Positions 9,427 through 19,685 of a DNA stretch of 64,000 bases are shown here, piece after piece. A model generated the notes under the pieces. The model worked only from the letters and a program-made list of their open reading frames with translations, was not told the DNA's origin and did not search any database. Numbering within the stretch: the stretch's first letter is position 1; each line of letters starts with the position of its first letter. Both the position numbers and the translations under genes were made by a program. Origin of the DNA: CAYQQJ01 sp964419935 (GTDB lineage: Bacteria > Pseudomonadota > Gammaproteobacteria > Pseudomonadales > Cellvibrionaceae); assembly GCA_964419935.1 (NCBI GenBank), contig CAYQQJ010000019.1, positions 10,553 to 74,552 on the forward strand, given 5' to 3'.

Positions 9427-9795
9427 CGCAACGCGCCTCTCATTGACTGCGGTGCTGTCTGGCGCCGTCTGTCGATCTATCTTTTGGGGAGTATCCGGTC
9501 AGCCATGAATCCGAACGTATTGTCAAAAACACGGTTTATGTGCAATAGTTAACACTTATGCGCCTGAGATGGTCAAAAAACAGGCGCCTTCGGATGTTCC
9601 ACGTCTCAAACACGCAATGGATTCTGTGATTTTTCGACAGTTCCTCCGATTATTGACTATAACTACAAGGGCCGCGATTTTGTTGTGAGGTGGCCGAGCC
9701 TGTTAGCCCGGCTCCTGTCGCAAGAATCTGGCGAATTGCTGATTTGCGCCACAGCGACAGATGATAATTGAGCGATTTGAGTAAATGTCCGCATA
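9427..9795. other. lpxC-M23 peptidase intergenic region
   Basis: These 369 bases hold no credible gene. A 7-bp inverted repeat, GCGCCTG at 9560-9566 with CAGGCGC at 9581-9587, could fold as a hairpin but has no T-run. A candidate promoter lies at 9634-9663. Related genomes often carry a small DUF721/DciA-like gene near here, and none is present. Confidence 0.5.
9634..9663 (+). promoter_or_regulatory. candidate sigma-70 promoter for the M23 peptidase gene
   Basis: TCGACA at 9634-9639 and TATAAC at 9658-9663 each match the consensus at five of six positions and are 18 bases apart. The predicted leader before the ATG at 9796 is about 125 bases. An alternative pair, TTGACT at 9653-9658 with GATTTT at 9676-9681, is possible but weaker. 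Confidence 0.4.
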
Positions 9796-10728
9796 ATGAA
9801 AGTTATTCTTGTCAGTAAACGCCACGGAGGTACCCGGAGTTTTACTCTTGGGGGTTGGGCTCGTGCGGTGTTGAGTGCCTGCCTCTTTGGTTTGCCTGTT
9901 GGTGTGGCAACCTGGGCCGGGCTGCAATACCACGCAGGCGAGAACTCGGATATTTTCAATGAAGATTCTGCCCAGGCCTGGGCGGAGGCCCTCGAGAAGC
10001 AAGAACAGCAAATTACTGAAACTCAACGGGATGCAGAAAACAAACTCTCCGCATTGACACTTCGCGTTGCCGAGCTACAGGCTCGCCTGGTCCGATTGGA
10101 TGCTCTGGGGGAACGACTCACTTCAATCGCCAAGCTCGACAATGGTGAATTCGATTTCAGCCAGCCACCCGCACTCGGCGGCCCGGAGCTTGACTCCGCA
10201 GATGAAGCCTATGCTGCGCCGGACTTCGCGGACGCCATCGATCAGCTGGCTCTGCAGATTGAAGACCGCCAGCAGCAACTCGCGACACTTGAGGCTTTGT
10301 TGGCCAACAGAAAAATCCAGCGCGACCTCTTTATTGCCGGCCGGCCGATTACCAAGGGCTGGATGTCATCGCGCTATGGTCGCAGAACCGATCCTTTTAC
10401 CGGGCGCATCGCCTGGCACGGCGGCGTCGACTTCGCTGGCAAGGAAGGTTCCAACATCATTGCAGTGGCAGCCGGTGTGGTCACCTGGTCCGCAGAACGT
10501 TACGGCTACGGCCAAATGATTGAGGTCAACCATGGCAATGGTTACTCAACCCGGTACGCCCACTGTAAAGAGAATCTGGTTAAGGTGGGTGATGTGGTCA
10601 AGAAAGGCCAGATTATCGCACTAATGGGTTCCACAGGCCGCTCTACCGGGCCTCACGTGCATTTTGAGGTCTACAAGCACGGTCGAGCTGTTGACCCTGC
10701 CACCTATATTCATCGCGCCAGCCGCTGA
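9796..10728 (+). CDS. membrane-anchored M23/LytM metallopeptidase
   Basis: This is a probable murein endopeptidase or hydrolase regulator. The 310-residue protein has a short cytoplasmic tail, one N-terminal membrane span (about 25-45) and a periplasmic coiled coil (about 60-185, rich in E, Q, L). A C-terminal M23 domain follows. Zinc-site residues are intact: HGGVD with H and D near 207 and 211, and HVHFE near 287-291. That suggests an active enzyme rather than a degenerate EnvC/NlpD-type activator. It sits between lpxC and secA, where Pseudomonas-like genomes carry an M23 protein, so a role in envelope growth is likely. Confidence 0.9.
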   Translation: MKVILVSKRHGGTRSFTLGGWARAVLSACLFGLPVGVATWAGLQYHAGENSDIFNEDSAQAWAEALEKQEQQITETQRDAENKLSALTLRVAELQARLVRLDALGERLTSIAKLDNGEFDFSQPPALGGPELDSADEAYAAPDFADAIDQLALQIEDRQQQLATLEALLANRKIQRDLFIAGRPITKGWMSSRYGRRTDPFTGRIAWHGGVDFAGKEGSNIIAVAAGVVTWSAERYGYGQMIEVNHGNGYSTRYAHCKENLVKVGDVVKKGQIIALMGSTGRSTGPHVHFEVYKHGRAVDPATYIHRASR

Positions 10729-10870
10729 ATCTTCTCCCGGCGCTCCCCGCGCCCGCCAATCTGTTGTAGCATACCCCTTTTTTCCTCTGGGCCAATGGCA
10801 CCTTGAAGCGCGTTAGCCTGCATATTGCAGCTGCATTGCCGTCCTCAGCCCACCGAACCATGGTAGTGAT

Positions 10871-13621
<2,751 letters not shown>

Positions 13622-13696
13622 TAGAGCCATTTAGTGGAAACAGTGTTAACAACAGAATCATTGGTTTAATCAGCACTTGATGAAGCGGAGAAGAAT

Positions 13697-14917
13697 ATGG
13701 CAGTCGGACCGGCAGTTTGGCCCACAATGTTCCCGATCAAAGGCGTGGCGCTGGGTGCCGCCAGCGCCGGCATCAAAAAGGTCGGGCGGCAGGATGTTCT
13801 GGTTGTCAAAATCGATGAAGGTGCCAGTGTGTCAGGTGTCTTTACGCAAAATGCGTTCTGCGCTGCTCCGGTTCTCCTGAGCCGAAAGCACCTTAGCTCC
13901 GGTGATATTCGGTATCTGATCATTAACTCCGGCAATGCCAATGCCTGTACCGGCGAGCGCGGCCTTCAGGACGCCTTGGCTACCTGTACTCTGTTGTCTG
14001 AGTTGGGCGGCGTTACGCCGCGCCAGGTGTTGCCGTTTTCTACAGGTGTGATCGGCGAGTTTTTACCTGTCGAAAAAATAGCTGCCGTGCTTCCCCAGGC
14101 ATTGGCGGATGCCAGTGAAGAAGGCTGGGACAAGGCCGCGCGCACGATCATGACAACGGACACCGTGCCGAAAGGCGCCAGCGTCCAGTTTGACCATGAC
14201 GGGGAAACCATCTCCGTTACCGGTATTGCCAAAGGCGCCGGTATGATCAAGCCGAACATGGCAACCATGTTGGCCTATATTGCCACTGACGCCGTGGTTG
14301 CTCAGCCTTTGCTGGATCAAATCGTCAGTCAGGCCGCGAACAAATCCTTCAACCGTATTTGCATTGATGGTGATACGTCCACCAATGACTCCTGTATCCT
14401 CATCGCTACCGGACAAACGGGCCACCCAATGCTCACCGAGGCCAAAGGCGATCTCTACCACAAGCTCGTGGCGGCTGTAGTGAGCGTTCACCAGCAATTG
14501 GCTCAAGCCATAGTGCGCGACGGTGAAGGCGCAACAAAGTTTGTGACGGTAAGAATACAAGGCGGGGAGAGTGCCGAAGAGTGCACCAAAGTTGCCTACG
14601 CTATTTCACAATCGCCCCTGGTCAAAACCGCGCTCTTTGCATCGGACCCCAACTGGGGACGCATAGTGGCTGCGGTAGGCTATGCCGGTGTAAACGGTTT
14701 GAACCCGGACAAGGTCAACGTCTGGCTGGATGATGTACAGATAGTGGAAAACGGTTGTCGGGCAACCACCTATGCCGAAGCCGACGGCCAGGCGGTAGTG
14801 TCCAAAGCGGAGTTTGAAGTGCGGGTTGATCTTCATCGCGGCAAGCATGAAGAGGTGGTCTGGACCTCCGACCTGTCTCACGATTACGTAACGATTAACG
14901 CGGAATATCGGAGTTAG
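13697..14917 (+). CDS. argJ: ArgJ, ornithine acetyltransferase/NAGS
   Basis: ArgJ recycles the acetyl group from N-acetylornithine to glutamate in the cyclic arginine pathway. It may also make N-acetylglutamate from acetyl-CoA. The 406-residue precursor contains the autocleavage site in KPNMATMLAYIATD; the nucleophilic threonine is residue 190, so alpha and beta chains of about 189 and 217 residues are expected. A GGAGAAGA ribosome site lies just before the ATG. The secA-argJ-mutT order is shared with Pseudomonas relatives. Confidence 0.96.
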   Translation: MAVGPAVWPTMFPIKGVALGAASAGIKKVGRQDVLVVKIDEGASVSGVFTQNAFCAAPVLLSRKHLSSGDIRYLIINSGNANACTGERGLQDALATCTLLSELGGVTPRQVLPFSTGVIGEFLPVEKIAAVLPQALADASEEGWDKAARTIMTTDTVPKGASVQFDHDGETISVTGIAKGAGMIKPNMATMLAYIATDAVVAQPLLDQIVSQAANKSFNRICIDGDTSTNDSCILIATGQTGHPMLTEAKGDLYHKLVAAVVSVHQQLAQAIVRDGEGATKFVTVRIQGGESAEECTKVAYAISQSPLVKTALFASDPNWGRIVAAVGYAGVNGLNPDKVNVWLDDVQIVENGCRATTYAEADGQAVVSKAEFEVRVDLHRGKHEEVVWTSDLSHDYVTINAEYRS

Positions 14918-14924
14918 GGGAGAG

Positions 14925-14980
14925 AGCTGCAAGCCGCAAGCTACAAGCCATATTAAATTGTAGGGTGGGCACCGCCCACC
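14925..14980 (+). repeat. heptamer repeat plus a GTAGGGTGGG unit
   Basis: Three 7-base units, AGCTGCA, AGCCGCA and AGCTACA, lie in register at 14925-14945. A 22-base imperfect palindrome follows at 14959-14980 (TGTAGGGTGGG then CACCGCCCACC). An inverted relative of the latter stands at 16012-16033, so the mutT-thiE gene is bracketed by the pair. Both families recur elsewhere in the window. Confidence 0.7.
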
Positions 14981-15005
14981 ATCACTCATTAGTAAAGCCC
15001 AAGCC

Positions 15006-15956
15006 ATGGAAACCAAAGCCATCAAAGTTGCAGCTGGTGTCGTCGTCGACGAAGCGGGGCGCATTCTGGTGGCCAAACGTCCAAATCATAAACATCAAGG
15101 TGGGTTGTGGGAGTTTCCCGGGGGAAAGATTGAACAGGGGGAATCCACACATGACGCGCTGGCTCGGGAGTTGGATGAAGAGGTGGGCATCCGGATTGAC
15201 GAAAGCGAGCCGCTGATTCGCATCTGGCACCAATACCCCGACAAGCACATCTGCCTTGATGTGCTTCGTGTGACCCGGTTTGACGGCCACCCCTGGGGGC
15301 GGGAAGGTCAGGAAATCGCCTGGGTTCCTGCTGATGAGTTGCCAAGTCTGGAATTTCCCGCCGCGAATGTACCTATTGTCGCCGCCGCTCGTTTGCCCAG
15401 AACTCTGATGATTACCGGGCCATTCGAGACGGAGCGGGAGTGCCTGGAGCGGCTGCAGTGCGGGCTGGAAAAGAAACCCGGTCTGGTCCAGTTTCGTGCG
15501 CCCCGGCTTGATCCACATGACTATATCGCGTTAGCCAGACAAGCTCATGCCCTATGCCAAAAGCGCAGCGTGCCTATGCTCGCCAACTGCACGTTAGATA
15601 TATTCCAACAAATCAACTGCGAAGGGCTGCACCTGAATTCGCTTCGGCTACATGAGCTGAATTCGCGACCGATCAGTTCGCACCTCTGGTTGAGCGTCGC
15701 CTGCCATGACTCAAATGACATCGCCCAGGCACAAAAAATCGGAGCAGACTTCGCGTGCCTGTCACCGGTACAACGCACCAAAAGCCATCCTGAGCAAGCA
15801 CCTATGGGTTGGCAACAGTTTGGCTCCCAGGCTGAAAAAGCCACGCTGCCGGTTTATGCATTGGGTGGCGTCACGCAGTCCGATGTGTCCGTCGCAGTAA
15901 ACAATGGAGCGCAAGGAATTGCGGCGATTGGCGCTTTTTGGGATGGCGCAAGGTAG
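15006..15956 (+). CDS. mutT: MutT Nudix hydrolase fused to a ThiE-like domain
   Basis: The N-terminal half (about residues 1-130) is a MutT-type Nudix hydrolase with an intact Nudix box, GKIEQGE followed by RELDEEVGI (about 38-61). It would hydrolyse oxidised nucleotides such as 8-oxo-dGTP. The C-terminal half (about 135-316) resembles thiamine-phosphate synthase (ThiE/TenI barrel), with phosphate-loop-like ALGGV and IAAIGAFW segments near the end. Such fusions are typical of Pseudomonas-like bacteria. The role of the second domain is not established and it need not make thiamine phosphate. The 316-residue length suits the fusion. Confidence 0.9.
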   Translation: METKAIKVAAGVVVDEAGRILVAKRPNHKHQGGLWEFPGGKIEQGESTHDALARELDEEVGIRIDESEPLIRIWHQYPDKHICLDVLRVTRFDGHPWGREGQEIAWVPADELPSLEFPAANVPIVAAARLPRTLMITGPFETERECLERLQCGLEKKPGLVQFRAPRLDPHDYIALARQAHALCQKRSVPMLANCTLDIFQQINCEGLHLNSLRLHELNSRPISSHLWLSVACHDSNDIAQAQKIGADFACLSPVQRTKSHPEQAPMGWQQFGSQAEKATLPVYALGGVTQSDVSVAVNNGAQGIAAIGAFWDGAR

Positions 15957-16011
15957 GCAGGCACCGCCCAGCAAAGAGCGATAATCGCACACTGCACGGG
16001 TCTTAATTACT

Positions 16012-16033
16012 GGTGGGCCGTACCCACCCTACA
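16012..16033 (-). repeat. GTAGGGTGGG family repeat, inverted copy
   Basis: The 22 bases match the reverse complement of 14959-14980 at 19 positions. A third, more diverged copy on the + strand is at 36630-36651. All copies are intergenic and each is itself an imperfect palindrome. Confidence 0.65.
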
Positions 16034-16185
16034 ATGGCACCATTCACTCATTACTCCATGATTCAGCGTATAAACTCTGATTCCCGATCTTCATGCCCAA
16101 GACTCGATATCAACGTATATCCCATTGACATACCCCCGTGTGAGCATAGACTTTGATTTGGCTATTGAGAGTGAGGTGGTGGGTT

Positions 16186-16416
16186 ATGGAAAAGGCGCGT
16201 GTATTCAAAAACAGCAAAAGCCAAATAGTTCGGCTTCCCAGATCGGCAGCCCTACCAGAACCTGTCAAACAGGTCGACGTTATCATTATTGGTCGAGCAC
16301 GTCTGTTAACGCCTGTGGATGAGAGCTGGGACAGCTGGTTTGAGGGTGAAGGGGTCACTGCCGATTTCATGGTTGAGCGGGATCAGCCGGCGAACCAGAA
16401 ACGGAAGAGACTATAA
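16186..16416 (+). CDS. VapB-like AbrB-fold antitoxin without a vapC partner
   Basis: The 76-residue product has the layout of VapB antitoxins: an N-terminal SpoVT/AbrB swapped-hairpin DNA-binding domain (MEKARVFKNSKSQIVRLP), then the toxin-binding tail with SWDSWFEG and the FMVERDQP motif common in VapB. The ATG at 16186 follows a GAGGTGG ribosome site. In vapBC operons the PIN-domain toxin gene follows directly. Here the next gene overlaps the stop by one base (TAATG) but encodes a different, CopG-like small protein. The locus is therefore an orphan antitoxin or a rebuilt module. Confidence 0.75.
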   Translation: MEKARVFKNSKSQIVRLPRSAALPEPVKQVDVIIIGRARLLTPVDESWDSWFEGEGVTADFMVERDQPANQKRKRL

Positions 16417-16592
16417 TGCGCAGATATATGCATCTGGGTGCCCCGGATCTCATAGATCAGGAAGAAGAGCGTAACCGGCTGACCCGCGAAGCGCTGGCTG
16501 ATGTGGATGCCAACAAGGTTGTTGATCATCAATCGGTGGAAGTCTGGGCTGGTAGCCTCAATACCGACGCTCCGTTGCCGGTACCGCGCTAA
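16416..16592 (+). CDS. small CopG/antitoxin-like protein (58 aa)
   Basis: This short gene overlaps the VapB-like stop codon by one base. The protein starts MRRYMHLGAP and ends in a segment (REALADVDANKVVDHQSVEV, then WAGSLNTDAPLPVPR) that resembles the C-terminal half of CopG-like antitoxins paired with ParE/RelE toxins. No toxin gene follows: the next 40 bases are empty and the facing genes on the - strand are unrelated. It may be the second half of a decayed toxin-antitoxin locus or an immunity-like regulator. The function call is from resemblance only. Confidence 0.6.
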   Translation: MRRYMHLGAPDLIDQEEERNRLTREALADVDANKVVDHQSVEVWAGSLNTDAPLPVPR

Positions 16593-16633
16593 GGCGTTTA
16601 TGGCCGGGTTAATAAGACAGCTTACCTTTTTAT

Positions 16634-16768
16634 CTACAATTTGCTGTTGGCTTTTTGCATCGCCAGAAAAATCTCGACTTTTGCACTTTTAGGGTCAATT
16701 TCACCTGGCATGGGCTGTGTCTGTTTTTCCTGCTCGGAAAGCAGCTTATTTGTCGTCTTCTCGCTCAT
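16634..16768 (-). CDS. small hypothetical protein, third gene of a compact operon
   Basis: A 44-residue product, MSEKTTNKLLSEQEKQTQPM then PGEIDPKSAKVEIFLAMQKA, is read from the ATG at 16768. An AAGGA ribosome site lies 8 bases upstream. A second ATG at 16771 is possible and would add one methionine. The gene overlaps the end of the preceding gene (16746-16967) by 23 bases in another frame. That overlap, the good ribosome site and the natural composition argue that it is real. It has no recognisable domain. Confidence 0.5.
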   Translation of the reverse strand: MSEKTTNKLLSEQEKQTQPMPGEIDPKSAKVEIFLAMQKANSKL

Positions 16769-16967
16769 CATCTTGTTCCTTTTCGTACTCTTCGGGGTTC
16801 TCAAGAAATTTCTTCATGTCTCCGGAGGCGAACCCTTCCGGCTCATCCAGATCATCAGCCCCGACGTTGCGTATGTGCTGCTTTGCGCGTTTGATAGCAT
16901 CCTTGATAGAACCGGCGTTTTTCTCGCGCTGCTTATCGCTCAAGTGCTTGATCTTTTCATTGCTCAT
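16746..16967 (-). CDS. small charged hypothetical protein (73 aa)
   Basis: The 73-residue protein is highly charged. It has a basic helical N-terminal half (KIKHLSDKQREKNAGSIKDA) and a very acidic C-terminal tail (EEYEKEQDDEREDD). There is no signal peptide or membrane span. It begins 9 bases after the GNAT-like gene stops and overlaps the following 44-residue gene, so the three are probably one transcript. The acidic tail is the kind seen in antitoxins and DNA mimics, but I have no family match and give no function. Confidence 0.65.
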   Translation of the reverse strand: MSNEKIKHLSDKQREKNAGSIKDAIKRAKQHIRNVGADDLDEPEGFASGDMKKFLENPEEYEKEQDDEREDDK

Positions 16968-16976
16968 GGCGTTACC

Positions 16977-17495
16977 CTACAGTTTGACATACAGATAATC
17001 ACCTTTTGTGATATGGGCGAAGCCAAATCGTTCGTAGTAATGTCTCACATCGCTATTAATAGGGTTCATAATTCTGAGTTCGCGGGCACCAAGAGCTTGC
17101 GCATAACCAACCATTGCCAAGAAAGTGGGTTCAAATACCTTAATACCGTCAGGCCTGTCTGGGTTGCCTTCAATAAAGTCGAGACGTAGCTTAGAGCCTT
17201 GATATGTCGGACGGCCCAAACTTAGACTGGCCAAAACGTTGTTGTGCCAAAGGGCCATCTCAAATCGCTTAGGGTAGCGGAATTTGAACGAGCTATACCC
17301 CTTGACCCATTCCCAATCTACTTTGCGCTTGGAAGAGGAGTTCCAGCGTTCAGATTGAGCCAAAGCAGATGCATCAATCAATTTAGCCTTAAGGCTGCGT
17401 TGATTGCTGCTGTAGAAATCTTTATTCAACTCTTCTATTACGGCTTTTCTGATCGCGGTGTAACGCTCTTCTGCATCCCTATGAGTGGCCAGCAT
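16977..17495 (-). CDS. GNAT-like acetyltransferase-fold protein, uncharacterised
   Basis: The 172-residue protein ends in a typical GNAT segment, VGYAQALGARELRIMNPI then YYERFGFAHITKGDYLYV, near residues 130-172. The middle contains a beta-rich part (RFEMALWHNNVLASLSLG) that could be the acetyl-CoA region, but the classical Q/RxxGxG/A pyrophosphate loop is not clear. Catalysis is therefore uncertain. GGAGAT and AAAGG ribosome-like sites precede the ATG at 17495. It is the first gene of a three-gene operon with two small charged proteins. Acetyltransferases in toxin-antitoxin or phage-defence modules have similar context, but that is only a possibility. Confidence 0.6.
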   Translation of the reverse strand: MLATHRDAEERYTAIRKAVIEELNKDFYSSNQRSLKAKLIDASALAQSERWNSSSKRKVDWEWVKGYSSFKFRYPKRFEMALWHNNVLASLSLGRPTYQGSKLRLDFIEGNPDRPDGIKVFEPTFLAMVGYAQALGARELRIMNPINSDVRHYYERFGFAHITKGDYLYVKL

Positions 17496-17616
17496 GATAC
17501 CTTTATCTCCATATTCATCTTACCTGAATTCTAGTGCTTACGTCTTCCGGGCCAGCTCGCCATCGGGTGGTAAGCTTCTCATTACTCATCACCATTCACC
17601 CATCACCCACAACCAT

Positions 17617-17799
17617 CTACTCCCAATCATCATCGGGGTGCACAGGCTCCCCCGGAACCCGGTGGCCCTCGGAGGCCCATTCGCCCAAGTCAATCAATTT
17701 GCAGCGTCGGCTGCAAAACGGGCGGTCGGGGAAGGCGGGCGTCATCAGGACTTCTTTTTTACAGGTGGGGCAGGGTACGGATAGCGTCTTTACAGTCAT
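17617..17799 (-). CDS. yacG: YacG, zinc-binding DNA gyrase inhibitor
   Basis: YacG is a small zinc protein that binds GyrB and inhibits gyrase. The 60-residue product has the four-cysteine site (CPTC at about 9-12 and CSRRC near 29-33) and the following LIDLGEWASEGHRVPG segment typical of the family. Its start overlaps the coaE stop by 4 bases, and the coaE-yacG pair behind pilD is conserved in Pseudomonas-like genomes. Confidence 0.92.
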   Translation of the reverse strand: MTVKTLSVPCPTCKKEVLMTPAFPDRPFCSRRCKLIDLGEWASEGHRVPGEPVHPDDDWE

Positions 17800-18416
17800 A
17801 AGCCTTGTTTTTGCTCGCGGTGTTTCAGGGATTGCTGTAAATAATAGAAGTGCAATTTCTCAATCGCAAGCTGCAGTTGCAGCTCATCCAGGGAATTGTC
17901 GAGAATATCGTCCGCGTAACTCAGCCGTTCCTGTCGAGTCATTTGGCTGTTGATGATTTGCTGGATATCATCAGCGTTGGCATTGTCACGAGCAGCCGTT
18001 CTTGCCAGTTGCAGACTTTCCGGCACATCAACCACCAGAACCCGGTCGACCAGCTTGTACTCACCGCTCTCAATGAGCAATGGGGAAGAGAGCATCACAT
18101 ACATGCTGTGGGCCTGCTCAAGACGCTCCCGACAGAGGCGCTTGATCTCCGGGTGCAGCAGGTTTTCCAGCCAGAGCTTTTCCTGCGGGTCGTTAAAAAT
18201 TCTTTCACGTAGCGCCTTGCGGTCAAGCACACCATCGGCCGTGAGTAGCTGTTCTCCAAAATGCTGGGATATTTGCTCCAGTGCTGCCGTGCCGGGTAGT
18301 ACCACTTCACGAGCAACAACATCCGCATCCACAACCTCCACGCCCAGTTGTTGAAGCCAATTGGTTACTGTGGTTTTTCCCGACCCAATGCCACCGGTAA
18401 TGCCGACTTTATACAT
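17796..18416 (-). CDS. coaE: CoaE, dephospho-CoA kinase
   Basis: CoaE phosphorylates dephospho-CoA, the last step of coenzyme A synthesis. The 206-residue protein starts with the P-loop GITGGIGSGKTT (residues 6-17). It has the DADVVAREVV segment near 33 and a LID region with RL(A)RT-like basic residues. The length is standard. Upstream, instead of a direct link to pilD, 348 bases hold an array of palindromic repeats. Confidence 0.95.
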   Translation of the reverse strand: MYKVGITGGIGSGKTTVTNWLQQLGVEVVDADVVAREVVLPGTAALEQISQHFGEQLLTADGVLDRKALRERIFNDPQEKLWLENLLHPEIKRLCRERLEQAHSMYVMLSSPLLIESGEYKLVDRVLVVDVPESLQLARTAARDNANADDIQQIINSQMTRQERLSYADDILDNSLDELQLQLAIEKLHFYYLQQSLKHREQKQGL

Positions 18417-18461
18417 CTTGAAAGTGCCCTAAATGCCACGGTTGTTCGGCGAAGAACACCC

Positions 18462-18746
18462 GTAGCCTGGATGGAGTGCAACGGAATCCGGGACCGTCGA
18501 TGGCGCATGTCCCCGGATTCCGCTCCGCTTCATCCAGGCTACAAATTCGGAAGTACTCCACCCGTAGCTTGGATGGAATGCAACGGAATCCTGGGCCGTC
18601 AATAGTGCCTGCTCCCGGATTCCGCTCCGCTTTATCCAGGCTACAAATTCGAAAAAATACCCACCCGTAGCCTGGATGGAGTGTAACGGAATCCGGGGCC
18701 GTCAATGGTGCCTGCTCCCGGATTCTGCTTCGCTTTACCAGGCTAC
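18462..18746. repeat. tandem array of three REP-like palindromic units
   Basis: Three units of 80-81 bases lie at 18462-18542, 18564-18644 and 18667-18746, spaced 102-103 bases apart. Each begins GTAG(C/T)(C/T)TGGATGGA and ends (T)CCAGGCTAC, and the halves pair into a long imperfect hairpin (CGGAATCC opposite GGATTC). Related single copies are at 28234-28315 and 53670-53750. The array fills most of the 348-base gap between pilD and coaE; no gene is seen in it. Confidence 0.9.
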
Positions 18747-18764
18747 GCTGTGGCACAGCAATGC

Positions 18765-19679
18765 TTACATGCCGAGTACCTGCAAATACTGGCTGGTTAT
18801 CTGATCACCCCACAAAAAAGCTATCCAACCTGCAATAGCTAAATAAGGCCCAAAAGGAATGGGAATGTTCTTGTCCTTGCCCGCGACGAGAATACCCACA
18901 ATGCCAATAGCGGCACCCACGAACGAAGACAGGATGATGATAAGCGGCAGTGCCTGCCAGCCCATCCATGCGCCCAGGGCGGCCAGCAGCTTGAAGTCAC
19001 CATAACCCATGCCCTCCTTACCGGTTACCAGCTTGAATAGCCAGTAAATCGACCAAAGGCTCAGGTAGCCAGCAACTGCACCAAATAATGCGGATTCCAG
19101 GTCCGTGTATACACCAAACGCGTTGGCGATCAGACCCAGCCACAATAGTGGCAGGGTGATCGAATCCGGCAGCAGCTGATGGTCCACGTCTATCATGGTG
19201 AGAGCAATCAGGCACCATGTCAGCACAATGCCCAACAGCGCAGCGGTAGATGCCCCAAACAAAAAGGCAATCAGCGCGGTAAGCAAACCTGTGGCCAGTT
19301 CAATAATGGGGTAGCGCGGTGAAATCTTCGCCTGGCAATTATTGCAGGCACCTTTCAGCAGTATGTAACTTAACACCGGGATGTTGTGCCAGGGCTTTAT
19401 CTGCGCCTGGCATTTGGGGCAATGGGAGGTGGGGTAGGCCAGGTTGAACGCTTTGGCCTCGGCCTTTTTGCCGTCCTTCTGGTGCGCAACGTCGCTATGT
19501 TTGCTCTTGGTCGAAGACGTGGCGATAAACTCTTCACATTCCGCCCGCCAGGAACGCATCATCATTTCGGGCAAGCGGTAGATGACGACGTTCAGGAAGC
19601 TGCCGACTAACAGGCCGACAATTAACGCAGTGCCGATGAAAAAAGCGGGGTAAAGCTCGAACGCGTGGAATAGTGTCAT
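18765..19679 (-). CDS. pilD: PilD, type IV prepilin peptidase/methylase
   Basis: PilD cleaves the leader from type IV prepilins and methylates the new N-terminal phenylalanine in the inner membrane. The 304-residue protein has the cytoplasmic zinc site with cysteines 87, 90, 112 and 115. The catalytic aspartates are in MIDVDHQLLPDS (164/166) and GYGDFKLL (228). About eight membrane spans are expected. The loop before the first CxxC is longer than usual (about residues 45-85, Lys/Ser-rich). It is the last gene of pilB-pilC-pilD and should process PilA, the minor pilins and any type II secretion pseudopilins. Confidence 0.95.
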   Translation of the reverse strand: MTLFHAFELYPAFFIGTALIVGLLVGSFLNVVIYRLPEMMMRSWRAECEEFIATSSTKSKHSDVAHQKDGKKAEAKAFNLAYPTSHCPKCQAQIKPWHNIPVLSYILLKGACNNCQAKISPRYPIIELATGLLTALIAFLFGASTAALLGIVLTWCLIALTMIDVDHQLLPDSITLPLLWLGLIANAFGVYTDLESALFGAVAGYLSLWSIYWLFKLVTGKEGMGYGDFKLLAALGAWMGWQALPLIIILSSFVGAAIGIVGILVAGKDKNIPIPFGPYLAIAGWIAFLWGDQITSQYLQVLGM

Positions 19680-19685
19680 TAACTA

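Noticed and set aside
18462..18746. Possible CRISPR because three similar units are regularly spaced
   Set aside because: Units are 80 bases, palindromic and only three, with short joining sequence; they are REP-like elements.
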